Shown piece by piece: positions 23,521-36,611 of a stretch of 64,000 nt of DNA. Origin of the DNA: Hyperoplus lanceolatus (taxonomy: Eukaryota; Chordata; Actinopteri; Uranoscopiformes; Ammodytidae); assembly GCA_026929865.2 (NCBI GenBank), contig CM049410.1:20430001-20494000 (forward strand), read 5' to 3'. How positions within the stretch are numbered: position 1 is the stretch's first letter; each line of letters starts with the position of its first letter. The position numbers and the translations under genes are program-made. The notes under the pieces were generated by a model, which ran no database searches, was not told the DNA's origin, and saw only the letters and a program-made list of their open reading frames with translations.

Positions 23521-25417
23521 TGTAGGGGGTCAAACCTATGGACAGCTCTGTGCCGCCACCGTGCGGCCAAAACACTGCAGTACACCCTTACCTCTTCAGG
23601 TGGGCGTACCCAAACGCTAGCCGGAAAACTCCACCCCGGTGGAAGCCGGGACCTTTAAAAGGATGCCCAGCGGCTCCTTCTTTCTTTCTGGTAATCGGCT
23701 GTTTGCTGATACACCTATAGAAACAACAAGTCTGTACAGATCTACAAGGGCCCTCTTCAGCCCTGAATCAACCACCACGTGTTTTACTAAGGCTATCGCC
23801 TGCGGCCGCGGCGATCTCTAAAGCAACGAAGTGTTGAAGCTGTTCCGTTGGAACGACCAGAAGAACACTGGAAACAGGCGGTTTACCCAGAAACCTGCCT
23901 TTGGACCAAGGACGTAAGCCGGTCGAATTGGTCTTCGATCGCAACCACACCATACGAGAAGCAGGCGGGTTTATCCAGAAACTTAGCCTCTCGGACCGCG
24001 GACTGGATAGCCGATCGAGTGATCTCCGACCGCCATCCCCGCACCAAATCAGCTGCGCCCTCTTGCCTTTTTCCTGCGATCTGACACCGCAGAGATCACC
24101 TCACCCGCTCATCGCCGTCTCGTAGGCCCCTTTCTTCCGTCCTGGAAAGGAGTGGACTACCCGCCACGACGACGAAGCAGTGGGAATTAAGTTTCCCCAA
24201 GTGAGATTTTGGCTTTATAATTACCTGGGCAGATGTTTAGTTATTATTTACTTTTTAAGGTGTGAGCAATACTGTTTATTTTCGAATTTGTGTTTGCTAT
24301 TTTGAAACAAGCTGTGTGATCAATCTCCGTTTGTCTTCTCCCCCACGGAGCGCCAGAACGGAAAGCTCGATCTTTCCATTCACGCTGCAGTGTGGTTTCA
24401 GGTCTGCTGTATGTTTTAAAAACCTAACACCTTTCTTCTCCCCCCCCTCTCCGCGTCCAAGCGTGGCCTTTCCTCCTCTTCCTCTCCTGCACGCACGTAC
24501 ACACACGTTAGATGGTAGCCTTGATCAGATAGAATTGGTGCTAAGATCTTTGGTAGAATCCCTTTTTAAAGAGCTAGTGTTTGTTCGAAATTCCCCGCCT
24601 CAAATATCATCCGTCAGGTCCTTTGTTTCAAAGGTAGACACCCTTTTGAGCACCCGTGGTAATCACTTCCCCCATCGGGGAAAGTAGGATAGCCTAGCCT
24701 AGCCTAGCCATCCAGGGACGCCATTTTGTGGCATTACTAACCTAACTTATTTCGGGTCGCCATTTTGTGTCTGTCGCCCCAAGTCACGTGGGAGCTTCCC
24801 CGTCCCCTTTTTCCTTGCTCCACACACACACACACTCACACACACACACACACACACACTCACACACACACACTCACTCACTCACTCACTCACTCACTCA
24901 CTCACACACACACACATTGGTACATAGCTGTATAAACAACAATGTTCTAGACGTTTTTCTTTGATTAAGTGTATTTGCTTTATGCGTGTATAAAACGGAT
25001 GTTACCTTAAGTTTCATCGTGGTTAAAATAAATGTTCTTATATTGTAACCAGAAGTGTTTGTGATTTATTTGTGTGGATATTATTGGAGTGTCAACAATC
25101 AACAAGTGAAAGACTCTGTAGCCTTCAGTGTTAAGATCATATTACCAAATTTATAATAGTAACTACTTGATTACATTATTTTATGGAAATGATCTTTGAG
25201 ACTAGGATTTGCTAGTGTTGATTTGTTTAACTGAGCGTTAAGCTAATCAACATTTCTAAATAAATCCTTTGATTAAACGAGACAATTTGCTATTACTTTT
25301 CCATTCTTCCATGAATGGTGGTGCCCCTTTTGAACTTTAAGAAATTATTAAAGTATTATTAATCATCAGATTAATTTCTAATAGCTGAATTAATCTGAAC
25401 CACCTGTACCCGCTACA
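23521..25417 (+). repeat. 3' LTR (1897 bp)
   Basis: Matches the 5' LTR along its length. Seen differences: an extra ~28 bp at 23621-23653 containing the palindromic CCACCCCGGTGG just before TTTAAAAGG, a shorter C run near 24440, a longer CA/CACT repeat (24820-24915), and about three single-base changes (for example near 24628, 24640 and 24986). AATAAA at 25027-25032. A 141-codon frame here is broken in the 5' LTR by the C-run length and is not supported as a gene. Confidence 0.9.
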
Positions 25418-25492
25418 TAAGCGATCACTGTATGAATAAAGAGCGATTTAACACTTATATCAACATAAATAAATCGCTTACTTCACCTTTAA

Positions 25493-25927
25493 CTTAATTT
25501 TATCTAACTTAATTTCGTAAATTTGCTAAATAAAAACTTTGCAGTAATTACCTTCATTCAGCAACGCAATGTAGAAAAGAAGTTTCCATCACCAAATGTG
25601 GATGAAATACTAAAGAAAAACATCCAACAAGCAACACAAACATTATTAATATTTCAGCAGCTTATTGGTCCCGCGTCTGCAGTGAGACAGCAAGCTGCTG
25701 TCATGCAGACCAAGCCTGACTGTCATTACCATTGACATTATCTTTGAGTTAGGCCTGATACGAGGTAAACACAACTATTTAGCTGGCTGACTGTACAAAA
25801 AGTAGCAAGATAATTATTCCAAACAGACTGTTGGCTACTTCTCCTGGCAAATGTGTTTGCAGCTTGTATTAATATTTATTGTGTGTTACTGTGTGTCAAA
25901 ATAAAGAGGCATTTGGGATGGCTTAAC
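25493..25927. other. Spacer between two MITE copies
   Basis: AT-rich, contains a 70-codon frame (25523-25735) without recognisable features. Confidence 0.4.
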
Positions 25928-27007
25928 TTAAAGGTTCAGTAAGCGAAATGGTATTTTTTGCAAACTTCTTGTCAGTTACTGCAGTTAGCAGTCCCCTCGC
26001 TCGTCCCTACGTCACCACATTAATGCACTGCGATCTTCAAGCAGAAAGTCATCTAGCGTCATCTTAGATCCTTAAGTGAGGTCAAGCATGATAAAAATCA
26101 TCGAAACAGACATCGAAGCTGTATCCCGTTACAGAGACCGGGTCCTTGGTAGGACGCGGTCTCGCGGTCTATGAAGGCTATAGCCGATTTGAAGGCCGAA
26201 CCAGGGCCGAACGAGCGTTGTTAAACGGGACGATCTTCGCAGGTCTCCGTTTACGAGCATTTCCGGTTTGCGTAACAAGCCGTTACCTTGTGTGACGACA
26301 CGCCGCTGCTGTGCTGCCTAGCAACCCTGATTGCTGCCAACGGAGACAGCCTTGTCAGCAGAAGAAAAAAGAAAAAGAAGTTGCCTACCAGACGAAAGAA
26401 AAAAAAGTACAAGAAAAAAAGAAAGGAAGATAAAAGTTAAGAAGATGGAGCAAGACGTTGCTGTTTTGTTATTTTTTATTTTATTGTATACCATCTCTGA
26501 AAAAAACGCAATGAATCATGGGATATGTTGGGCTGCGAAGGATACATCTGATGCAGCCTTCAAAACCGTGAAACAAAGGCTGCATTTCTCGGCCGCATAT
26601 GAGGAGTCTTGCAAGGAGCCTTGCAAATGGAACAACCTTTGCGCACCGCTATGATGCAATCAGTTTTCAAATGCTGCCTTCGTAGACCGCAACCCCTGAA
26701 TCGAGATACAGCCTGGGAAGGATTTTTACCTGCTCCGCCATTGTAGGCGCATACACATTCACTCCTCTGTCGCTCTCTGCGCGTGCCCCGGCAGTGAGAC
26801 GTGCTGATTGTAGCGTTCTCTCTTCTGATTGGATATCAGGTTGTGGGATAAAGTTTATTTGACGACTACATGCAGAGCAGATGACTGAGAGACCTGTGTT
26901 ATGAAGCATGCACACTATATAAGCGACCACTGTATGAATATAGTGCCATATAGAGCAATTTAACACGTATATTAACATAATATATTGCTATGTACTTCAC
27001 CTTCAAA
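25928..27007 (+). mobile_element. TTAA-flanked MITE, copy B, with nested insertion
   Basis: Starts TTAAAGGTTCAGTAAGCGAA and ends near TACTTCACCTTCAA (27007). Both arms align with copy A (17816-25492). At 26913-26925 it reads CACTATATAAGCGACC where copy A holds the LTR element, giving the unoccupied target. A different TIR element (26119-26711) sits inside it. Confidence 0.75.
26119..26711 (+). mobile_element. Small TIR element nested in MITE copy B
   Basis: The left end CTGTATCCCG matches the right end (reverse complement CTGTATCTCG), and a second block GCGGTCTATGAAGGC is mirrored by GCCTTCGTAGACCGC. Copy A lacks this segment. Flanks CATCGAAG and CTGGGAAG may be a decayed 8-bp target duplication, which would suit hAT, but this is uncertain. 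A Lys/Arg-rich frame at 26331-26654 shows no transposase motif. Confidence 0.6.
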
Positions 27008-30000
27008 AGTGAAAAGGTATCTCAAGTTTCAAGTTTTGAAGTTATGACTTTTCAGTTGCTTGGAAAATATACCTCAACAGTTGTTATGGTTAGACAAACT
27101 GCCCTGTAAGTAACACGTACAGTACATCTCAAAACTAAACACTGAATTAAATGGGTGATAATTGGACTTTTTATATTGTTTTTTAAAGAATATTTTTTGT
27201 GTCCACACTATCATAGACATTGTTTTTGTCCCTACTAATTCTTCAACAGAAATCTGGGAATCAATGTATTATGATGCTTATTATGGCACTGAGGCTGGGG
27301 TCACCTTCACTTCAATCTTCAATACAGTGATTTATGAGCAGCATGGCCCAGTAGAATTTGAACCACCCAGCTAGGAGACATTATGCAGGTCTTCACAAAG
27401 AAGTCTACATATACTACATGTGTTGTTGTGAGTTTGCATTACTGGACTATAAACGCAACCCATCATTGCACCTTGCATTGTACTCAGCCAGTCGCCTTCA
27501 CTTTTATCATAAATCAAAATGTCTGCCGAGGAATAATGTAAGCATAAAGTTGAGTTACCGTTGAGTTACTGTCTGTATCTCATAAGATTTAAAAGGCAGC
27601 TCAGAAATAAGAACTGTATTATATTGGCTATATGTTTATTCGTTTAATGGACTGATCTCTGCAGTCTTGAGGATGTATGAAATATTCTATCCCACAATGG
27701 TATGCACAGACAAGGAAGTCAGAGAAAGTGTGCATAGTGCACTGCACATGTAATGTGATTATGAAGGAAGAGTAAATTGTCTGAACAATGAAAGAGCAAC
27801 TTGAATCGATGAATCACAAACTTGTCCCTGTGGTAATCCCAGATGAAACTTTTAACCATTATTGTTTTAACAAAGGCTAAAGACTTCAACAGTGGGCAAC
27901 ACCAACATTCATGGTGGATTGACATTATTATAGGAACTAGCAGCATAGTTTTTGTGAAAATAAAGAAATGCCGTACAGCAACAACTGTGGCTCCTATTAA
28001 ACAGAAGAACAGTTGTTTGGCACCCTGTGCAGTCCAGATGAATAAAGAGCTTACATTATCATAATAAAGGTTTAAACTTCCTATTCATATTTCTATTTGT
28101 ATTCTACAACACTTCTTGGAGATCAATGTTGTAAAACAGGAACGTTTAACTACGAAATGATCTAGAATATGCAGCAATCAATGGCATTATATGCAAGCAA
28201 AAATAATTAGAAGAGCCAGTAGAAGCAACTGTTATGAAGCAACAACATATGTACTGTAAGTGTTTATGTTATGTGTTCAAAATGTTCACCGGGTAATCAG
28301 TTCCATTAACCTAACAGTGATTGGAAATGAAGAAGAGGCAGTGACTTTAAATGCAAAGGTATCAAATATTCATGCGTGATTCACATAAAACATTCTGTGC
28401 AAATGACTGTAGGCCTATACTGTAGAAACCAAAGGAAGGCAAACATGTCAGAAGACGGAGCAACATATGCTATGACATTAATCACATACAGGCTGTGAAC
28501 CTTCTGTGTCGCGTCTCTCAACCTACATCATTGCATTCGAACCGTGGAATCACATAGCAATATTTCTGGTGCTGTGGAGGGAAATTACCCATGAGTGCTC
28601 CTAATGGAGTCTTGAAATTCATCCAATCTCACATGAAAAGTCACTGTAGGTAGGGTTTACATGCTAATGCGCTACACCACCAGTGTCAGAGGTATTTCAT
28701 ATGTGTGAGTGTGTCTTTCTTTGAAAGTATACTGTGTTCGCTTGTATTGCTCAATTTCGAAATCCAGATCATTTGAACCAGTGCTAAGAAATGTATGCTT
28801 ATTGTTATTTGAATGCACTATTTCTTAGCCACATTAAAGACACAACTTTATGGATATGGATTTATGCCTGTGGACTGTCTCTTAAGTCTTGTGTTGTTGT
28901 TATCTTTGGTGAAATATTTTCCATTGGATATGTGTGTGTTCTGTATTTCTTTGTAGACTTGACATTTTCATGTACAAGTAAGTACCAAGTAGATAATTAT
29001 CAGTAACACTTTGTTGAAGTTGAAAATCAAACAATGACTTGAATTTTGAAATACAGCACAAGTTGAAGCAATCTCATTAAATCAGCCATCAGCGGGTAAT
29101 TAATGCTACAAAGTGGCTATCATTCATTCTCAAAAGCACAATGCCAAAAGTTCCTTTTGTTTTTTAATGCAATATGACCCCTGGCGTCTGCCTCCGCCTC
29201 CCTTTAGACTCCGAAAAATAAAATACCCATTAACCTTTCATATTGTTCAGTGCATATGTAAGAGTTGGACTCCCAGAAATCATTAATAAGTCGAAGTCAA
29301 GTGGCAGATCTGAGACCCTGCGGTCAAACAAAAAACCCACTTCATCAGGTCCCCTCATCTGCATACAATCAAGCTGTGCAGTGAGCCATTAAAGACGGTG
29401 GCGACAAGGGGGGAGACTTATGACGGGGTCTGTACTGTCTGCAACAACAAAGACAGTCAGTTCTTGAGCCGGCCACGAGCTGCCTGTTAATGGTAAAAAG
29501 CCCAAATCTTTGTTAACTGGCCGCAGGCAATGTTGGTCAGGTTGAGACTGGATGTCAATCTGAAAACCTCAGGCTATAGCGGTGTAGTAAGGACACACTA
29601 CTTCAGCTTTTGAAAAAATAGACTCATTATTTTGATGAGAAACAGCTGGTGTGCTGCCAATTAGGCTTTGAATTTACATTATTAGTGAAATTTTGCTGCT
29701 GGCAATGGTGTTTTTTTTTCTTCTTTCTTATGTGTGCGTGAGTTCCGACAGAAAATTGGCTATGGACAGACAGGCTTCCTTGTACGCTCTGTACCACAGA
29801 AAGATATTATTTTGGCAAAGGTTTGGAAATGTGAAATGACATGTACACAGAATAAACAAGCCAGTGAAAGTTGGCAAATCAACATCATGGCAGATGGAGT
29901 GAAAACAAAAATATGGAATGAGATTGTGCTCTTCAAAGGCTCATGTCTGTGTTTTATCAGTTGCTTTTTTTTTAGAAATCAATAAATCATGAAAGTTTTA

Positions 30001-31019
30001 TTGCACAGATGGCATTTTCATTTCATTCAAATCAGGCGATCACTTTCAATGAAAAACTGAAAGTGTCACCGGAAAGTTAAATGTCATCAAATGCATGTTG
30101 GGGCTCCTGAACTGAACTCCTAACTAAACCACAAAAGTTAGTTTGATAATAATAACATGATAGGACAGCGACAACCCCAAGAGCTAAATGTAAAATGACA
30201 CCTAGTGACCTTTCCACAACAATGATGTTCGTAAAGCTGATTTAAAATTCCGAGGACATTTTCACTCTTCGGGGGAGGTCGTGAAGGTGAGTGGGGAACT
30301 GAACAGGAAGGCATTTGAAATGATAATTTTATCTGCAGGAGAATGTTGTCGTGATTTAAATTCACCATTGTGATAAACCCTGCAAAAATGAACATTCACC
30401 CTGTTTCACAGAGCCACAAGCGTATTATTCAACACGTTTCATGTGTCAGAAGGGGCTTTTCATTCTGCCCATTTCTAATCAGATTATGAAAAAAACGGCA
30501 CAAACAAACAAACAGTGGAATCCTTTTGTTGGTCCTCAATCTACGTGGGTGTACTGTGACCTCCCTGGAACTGACCTTTAATATGCAGCGTTCAAAGTGA
30601 GTCAAAGAGATACAAATATCTACCGTATGAAACCTACTTTTGTGAACACTTAATTATTTATGATGGTAAGAGAGCCTTCATTGAGGTATTTGAGTGGACT
30701 ACTTTTTATTTTCTGTCTGTTTCTTTATTGTGATTTTTCGTGAACAGGAGAAGCTGCTCCATCATCTTATCCTAAAGGTGCATTCAGCAATTTGTCACCA
30801 CTATGAGTCAGAAAAAATATCTCCTTTAGTTTGTTAATTCTTAATGGCAACTTTGGCTGTTTCCTTTTCCAAACGTACATATAGTGTACATTTTCTCTGT
30901 CCAAGGTTACTTATCTATTTCCCTATTATCAGAAAAGAAACTGAGAGACATGAGTCTTAACGATATAGTTTGAGTTTGGCTGGAAAACCATATCAATGAG
31001 CTACAGCAGCACAGCACTA
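27008..31019. other. Intergenic, no gene recognised
   Basis: Four kb of AT-rich sequence with no repeat family or exon I can support. Frames here are short and unconnected. Conserved non-coding elements could be present but cannot be told apart without comparison. Confidence 0.4.
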
Positions 31020-31321
31020 CAAAAGAATAGTTTGAATGTTAAAAGATTAATATCACGAGTTGGAAGGGCTGGAAGAGCATACAACTCAGCATAAAGACTG
31101 GAAACATGGGAAGACAACTAATTTGGCTCTGTCCAGCTGTTGTAAAAACCTGCCTACCAGCACCTCTAAGGGTCATTCATGTAAAATACTTCAACATATA
31201 AAGCATTACGTTTTAGTTTTTACCATTTCTTGATCTGGAGTTCTGTTGTTATCAGGAATTATCCAGGCAACTAGCAAATGAAGCCCATTTCAAAATTTAA
31301 AAAGTCAAACTATTCCTTTAA
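31020..31321 (+). mobile_element. MITE, GGAATAGTTTGA family, near-complete
   Basis: AAAAGAATAGTTTGAATGTT at the left is mirrored by the reverse complement of AAAAGTCAAACTATTCCTTT at the right. The centre reads CAGCATAAAGACTGGAAAC, then GGCTCTGTCCAGC and CCTGCCTACCAGCACCTCTA, typical of a widespread teleost family. Fragments of it lie at 12885 and 16470. No coding capacity. Confidence 0.6.
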
Positions 31322-32239
31322 ATCTTCAGGATTTTGGCAAAGAACAATCAATAGCAGCCCTTTTTGTGTTTGCAGGGTGACATTTATGAGGAACAATTCG
31401 AATTTGGTGTTGAATTAACAGTTCCTGGTAACAGTAACAGTACACATTTGTACTGTGCCCTAATATTAGAAAATATTTGATCCTACATGCAACCTATCAA
31501 CATTGTTGACATGTTGTTCTTTCTGCACTACTGAAGGTTTATTAGCTATTAGACAGTTTAATATTATAGGGTATACTGTTTTATAAAACTTATCTCTGAG
31601 CCGTCCCTAGAATATTGTACCTCATCCAGTTAAAGTAAATTAAAATTATGTTGTGAACTGTGGTGCCACACTGCTCATTTAAATTATGCATGTAAAGAAA
31701 AACAAATCCGGATCTGAATTGGTCTGGTGATTTTGGCATAGATAGAGTTGCAATGACTCCTCCATTTTGATTCACACATTTTAATGTTGGCAGATTGCAC
31801 TCATGAGAATGTAAGCCCCCTTATCTCTGTGTCTATCAGCATTCAGCACAGTACAATTACCCTTTCTTTCCAAAAAAGCAGCTTAATGGTGGATGTGCAA
31901 CATCAAGGTTTCCATAATAAACACCACTATGCTGTTCTCTTTTAAGTACCTGCTCAGTTAGTAGTGTGTCCAATACATTGAGTTCTCATGTGTACTCCGG
32001 GCCCTTCGCTCACACTCGTTACAGCAAGCAGTTCCACAACCTTGTGTTACTTCATTCCAGACCGCTCTTTTAAAGCTGTGTTCCACCTTTCAAGCTTTTA
32101 AACCGGTTCTGGTATTCATTTGAGGAGACAGCTCATGCTGTTTTTTAAGGGGATTGGGCATGCCATTTTCAAATCTCCATACAGTCTCAATTAAGTGTCT
32201 TAGATGACAAGGGTCTCTAATTTTGCATTGTAATTCTGT
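31322..32239. other. Intergenic, no gene recognised
   Basis: AT-rich, nothing recognised. Confidence 0.4.
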
Positions 32240-32345
32240 CTCCAGTGCTTGTTTTAAGTCTGCAGATGGGGGATCGGGGGATCGAACCACCGACCCTACA
32301 ACCCAGTGGACGACCGCCCTACCTGCTTCTTGACAGCCACCCTAC
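32240..32345 (-). mobile_element. tRNA-derived SINE head, minus strand
   Basis: On the minus strand it reads TAGGGCGGTCGTCCACTGGG (A-box region), then GGTCGGTGGTTCGATCCCCC (B-box GGTTCGATCCC). This is the tRNA-related head of a fish SINE and not a tRNA gene, because no acceptor-stem pairing or anticodon arm is evident. The body toward lower coordinates is not clearly delimited. Confidence 0.55.
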
Positions 32346-33324
32346 TCAATATGTTAAGTTTTCCTGAATTCATTATAAACGGAATCCTAGAGTTTGCCAA
32401 CTTAATATTTAACAAAATCTAAAATAAGGCCTTTTATAAACTAAATATTCAACTAAAGTTGAAATTGCCAAACTACATTTTCCCTATCGGTTGAATGCAG
32501 GCTTTGCTCTCTTTCTCTCACCGACTTTCCTCCTGCATTGCATTATTTATTTATTTTACCAGAGGACACATCTGATGTAGTCAATTAACCTTTTACACTT
32601 CAGCTTGTAATTGAAAGGTGATTACAGTTTAGTAGGCCTGAATAAAGCTGTTAGACAGCACCTAACATAAAAAGCTTCCTCCACTCGTTGCAACACATAC
32701 AAAAAAAACTTCAGACAACATTTCTCCTTAAATCTGAGAAAAAAGGGCCTTTTGATTCTGAAAAAAGAAACAATTTTTTTTTACCTTAAAATAATATATC
32801 CCTATTGGCAACATGCTGCTTTGAGATTAGAGGCTGCTTCAGGCATTACTAAGCAAGTAAGAAATTAAAAACCACTTACGCGCAGTTCTTCGACTGATGA
32901 TTTTATTCAGTCGCAGTCAAAAGAAGTAAGGCGCTTTAGTAACCACATTGCATACCATTAGAAATATTCAGTACTAAAGTATTTGTACAAATACCCTTTC
33001 TATTCCTGTTCACAACAAAGAAGGGCAAAGATAAAACAATTCTTCTTTATGAAGACAAACAGACATGAATTGAAATCCTTGTATCCGAGCAAACATTTCA
33101 TACCATTAGATAATGTTTCTGTTGTTGTTGTTGAAATGTAGGTTAATGTGTGTATCTTGTAGTTTCTGGGGTGCTCATTTCTGTTCCACATTTCTGCATT
33201 TTGTAAATCGTCCTTTTCTTAAATTGAATTTCTTCCATTATAAGGTGTGGCATAAAAGCTTTTGTTTTATGAAATAACACTACTATTTCCAATGTGGAAG
33301 CACAGATGGAGCTTCAATATATAT
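32346..33324. other. Intergenic, no gene recognised
   Basis: AT-rich with no supported feature. Confidence 0.4.
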
Positions 33325-33645
33325 TTTTTTCATTTAAATTTTATTTATCCTCGAGAGACCAATTGAGGGGCGACCCTCATTTTCAATGACGTTGAGTTCA
33401 AACAAATTCAAAGGAAAAACAACAATACATAAACAATATTCAACGCAAATACATCAAATACACAACAACAGGTGAAGAGAAAAACAATTGAAACATTTAC
33501 TCAGTGGTGAAGATTAAGTGGCAGCAATTAAAATTAAATGGGTGAAAGTACAATATAGCCTAATTAAAACAGTTACAAGTATGCACAATGGTCCACCTGT
33601 GTCGATCAAGTCAGGCCACAATTCCAGAGGGCAGACCAGGTAAAG
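33325..33645 (-). repeat. Probable retroposon 3' region
   Basis: TTTAAATTTTATTTATCC followed by GAGAGACCAATTGAGG and an A-rich stretch, ending around GGCCACAATTCCAGAGGGCA. The plan resembles the minus-strand retroposon tails at 15934 and 40188. Boundaries are approximate. Confidence 0.35.
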
Positions 33646-36382
33646 TTGGGGTCAATTACCTATCACATCTTTATTAAGTCCAAGTATTTGCAGCTCCATG
33701 TAATATTGATCTGAGGGGAAAGAGTGAGGAATGGCACAGAGTTCTTTAAAATCTGACAAAATCCTCTTGTATAGCTGTTGCTACTCTTGAACACTGCACA
33801 GAGATCAGGTATAGTGTAAAGTGACTCATGTAATAGACACAGGCATGGCCACCTTTCCTTGAACTCTTAGTTCAGCTGTTTGTGAGTGTTTGTCTTTAGA
33901 TAAGAATAGAAGAACCTTTAAGACGATGGTTGCAAGCGAGCAGACGGGGCAACCCAAACCTTTTCCCAGAGGCCTTAACGAGAACATGTTACATATATAT
34001 TTTTATACTGAATGTTTCAGAAATTTACTGTGGTTCGTATATCGTTTTATTTATTTATTATTCCACGCATTTGTGGTTCTTCTCAACCTAGTGCTCGCAT
34101 TACCCACAATGGCCACAGACATCATCACTACTTTCAAACTCCAGATGTTGTCTTCAGCCCCCCCAACTGATGCATTTATCAGATTGTGCAAGCCTCAATT
34201 GGCTATTTACAAAAAAATTCTATGAGACAGTACACCTTTATACGCAGTTCGCCTTTAAACCTTAAAATGCACCATCATTAACATACAACATGTCAATTTC
34301 AATACATTTCTCATAGTAGCAAACGCTACTGACTGGGTTTACAAATATCTTCAAAGAGCCAATGCAGAAGTGGAAAAGAAGCTAGAGGATGCAGCATAAA
34401 TTCAGCCAGCCAATCCATTTAACATTTAAACCAGTTTATTTCATACAGTTATATACTGTACTTACTGTATACTACATACTGTAAACACTGAGAATATTTC
34501 CTTGAAAATGCCAAAAAAAGTTCTCTGCATGTATATTATTGTGTCCCAATATGACAGACAGTAACCCACACATTACTTTAAACCATTACTAAAGAGTGTG
34601 ACCAAAAAAATGCAACCATCTGCCAAAGGTCGCCTTGTTTTTAAGCATTTCCTATGATATTTCACATAATGACGATGGCAGCAATTCTGAGAAGCCAATG
34701 TACAAGTTATGTGACACATTCTTCTTACCTCTTCTGAGCAGGAACTTTATAAATGCTCTCAAATCAAACCAAAAGGCCAATGCTATTATGTCATGGTGAA
34801 TTTCTGGATATCAGCCCAGACAGTGTGCATTTCAGTGTTCATAAACAAAACAAAGGCAGAATAAAGTCTAGAATAATGTTTACACTGCGACAGTAATTTA
34901 GCAGCACGGTTTTAGCTGAAGAGAGTTAATTTGGGATATGCACAGGGAACATTAACAATGCACAGATGTGTGGGATGCATGTCTCTCCAACAACACAATG
35001 TTTATTCAGGCTTTCATTGATGAAATTGGGTATCTTGACAACTTAATGTGCCTCCAGTAATTCTCTTAAATTGTCTTTTTGGAACACAGCCCAATACTGA
35101 AGCCCAGTAATGCCTGAACTACATTAAAACTGGGCTTTAACCCTTTGGCGCTGTTTCAGGTTATGCAATAGCTAATCATTCTGAGTGCTTACGAGTTTAT
35201 TAGGGGGGTTCCATACATAAGATAAAATGACGGGGGCCACACTGATGTGAATGGCTGCTTTGCCAGCACGTTCTGCCTTCTATGCAGTTATTCATCTTTG
35301 GTGCCTCTGTGCATGTGAACTCTCGACATGAAATCTGGTCAATAATCCACTCATCATGTCAGAAGATCTACATACAGCAGGTAAATAGTATTTCAGATCT
35401 TTGTTACAGGGGTAATATAAAGGCGGCACAATAATAAAGCCATATATCACATTCATTGAAAGCTAAAATCAGAGATGAGACCAACAATACAAGGTTTTAG
35501 AGACAAATGTAAAAGCTAAAGCCTTGTGGTCAGTTTGCATTTGAAGGAGTAGAGTAAAGCAATTACTCTGGATCATGGCAGAGTTTAAAGACAGGTGAAA
35601 ATCATTTTAATTTAGACCATGTCAGGATCCTATCAGAGTTTGAGGGACAGCAGCAGCATGCAGAGAGAGACAGTGCGAGGAACAGGCCCTATCACTCCTC
35701 TGTACTGTAGGCAGCAGAAAATCAATGAAAGTGAAAGAGACGCTGTAATGATGTGCTGCAACGTAGCCACCTTTTATGCAATGCGCTTTTGTAATTGCAT
35801 ACATATTTTCAAAAATGATCATGCTTCTAATTTCACATTACCCCCCTGAAGCACTGGCTTTATTTCCTCTGCACAGAATGTGCCCTATAGTACACATCTA
35901 TATATAAAAATACACTAATGCTCACCGATGCATAGTGCAATGAATTGTATTTAGTAGATTAACTAAAAGCATACGAGAAAGATACACCCCAGAATAAAAA
36001 AATGCCCACACTTAATAGGCATGCATTAAGTGTTTTTAATGCCATAAGATACGATACAACCATTTATAAAGTTGATTAACAAACAATAAAAACATTTCCA
36101 TCACTTTGCAGTAGCACTTCTTGATTTTCAAACATGTTCCTCATACTCTAAAGTATAACTCACATATTTTCTTTATCACTTCCTCTTGGGGATTTAAACA
36201 GAGTTTTAAGGCGGAGAGGGCAAACAATTTGTGAACTCAGTTGGTGAACATTTTGCTTTGAAAAACGTTTAGATGGGACTTTCTTGTGCACCTGCAGCAT
36301 ATCAGCCAGTGTATTCAGAACACTGGGTTGCCTTCCTGAAGACAACAAGGGGAGGGGGAACTGTTTGTGTGGCGTGTTCATG

Positions 36383-36383
<1 letters not shown>
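33646..36383. other. Intergenic, no gene recognised
   Basis: AT-rich. The longest frame is 111 codons (33890-34225) without recognisable features. Confidence 0.4.

Positions 36384-36446
<63 letters not shown>
36384..36446. repeat. (TG)n microsatellite
   Basis: About 31 TG units. Confidence 0.97.
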
Positions 36447-36447
<1 letters not shown>

Positions 36448-36611
36448 GGTGTGTGTCATAGCCTTTGCTTTTTCATGCCAGAGCTTGTGTGTCTGCAGTA
36501 TCTGTGCAGCGGACACACAAGTTAAATGATAACATTATAACTTGTTCTGAGCGTAAAAACTACAGAAAAAACATTATCTTATGTTATATTTGGATATTTG
36601 CTGCCATTCAT

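Larger units (their letters stand above)
18206..25421 (+). mobile_element. LTR retrotransposon, young, lacking pol
   Basis: Two near-identical LTRs (18210-20075 and 23521-25417) start TGTAG and end CTACA and are flanked by the 4-bp duplication TAAG (18206-18209, 25418-25421). A candidate primer-binding site follows the 5' LTR, and a purine-rich tract precedes the 3' LTR. The 3.4-kb interior holds a structured leader (20465-20855) and one long ORF (20977-22575). I find no protease, reverse transcriptase (no YxDD), RNase H, integrase or env. By eye the LTRs differ by only about three substitutions plus indels, so insertion is recent. The 4-bp duplication suits Gypsy or ERV-type integrases; the family is unresolved. 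It would have to be mobilised in trans. Confidence 0.9.
17816..25492 (+). mobile_element. TTAA-flanked MITE, copy A, split by an LTR element
   Basis: The left end TTAAAGGTGCTGTAAGCGG is mirrored at the right by the reverse complement of ATCGCTTACTTCACCTTTAA. Excluding the LTR element (18210-25417 and one TAAG), the MITE is about 465 bp. A second copy at 25928-27007 aligns along both arms. The TTAA target is shared by piggyBac and Kolobok groups; no CCC terminus is seen, so the class is left open. No coding capacity. Confidence 0.75.

Noticed and set aside
24262..24687. 141-codon frame within the 3' LTR
   Set aside because: The 5' LTR version is broken by a different C-run length, the frame runs through a CA-rich tract, and no domain is visible.
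26331..26654. 107-codon Lys/Arg-rich frame
   Set aside because: It lies inside a small TIR element, has an A-rich composition and no transposase motif; treated as non-coding.
27162..27564. Two consecutive ~70-codon frames
   Set aside because: No shared domain, no plausible splice sites connecting them, and chance-level length.
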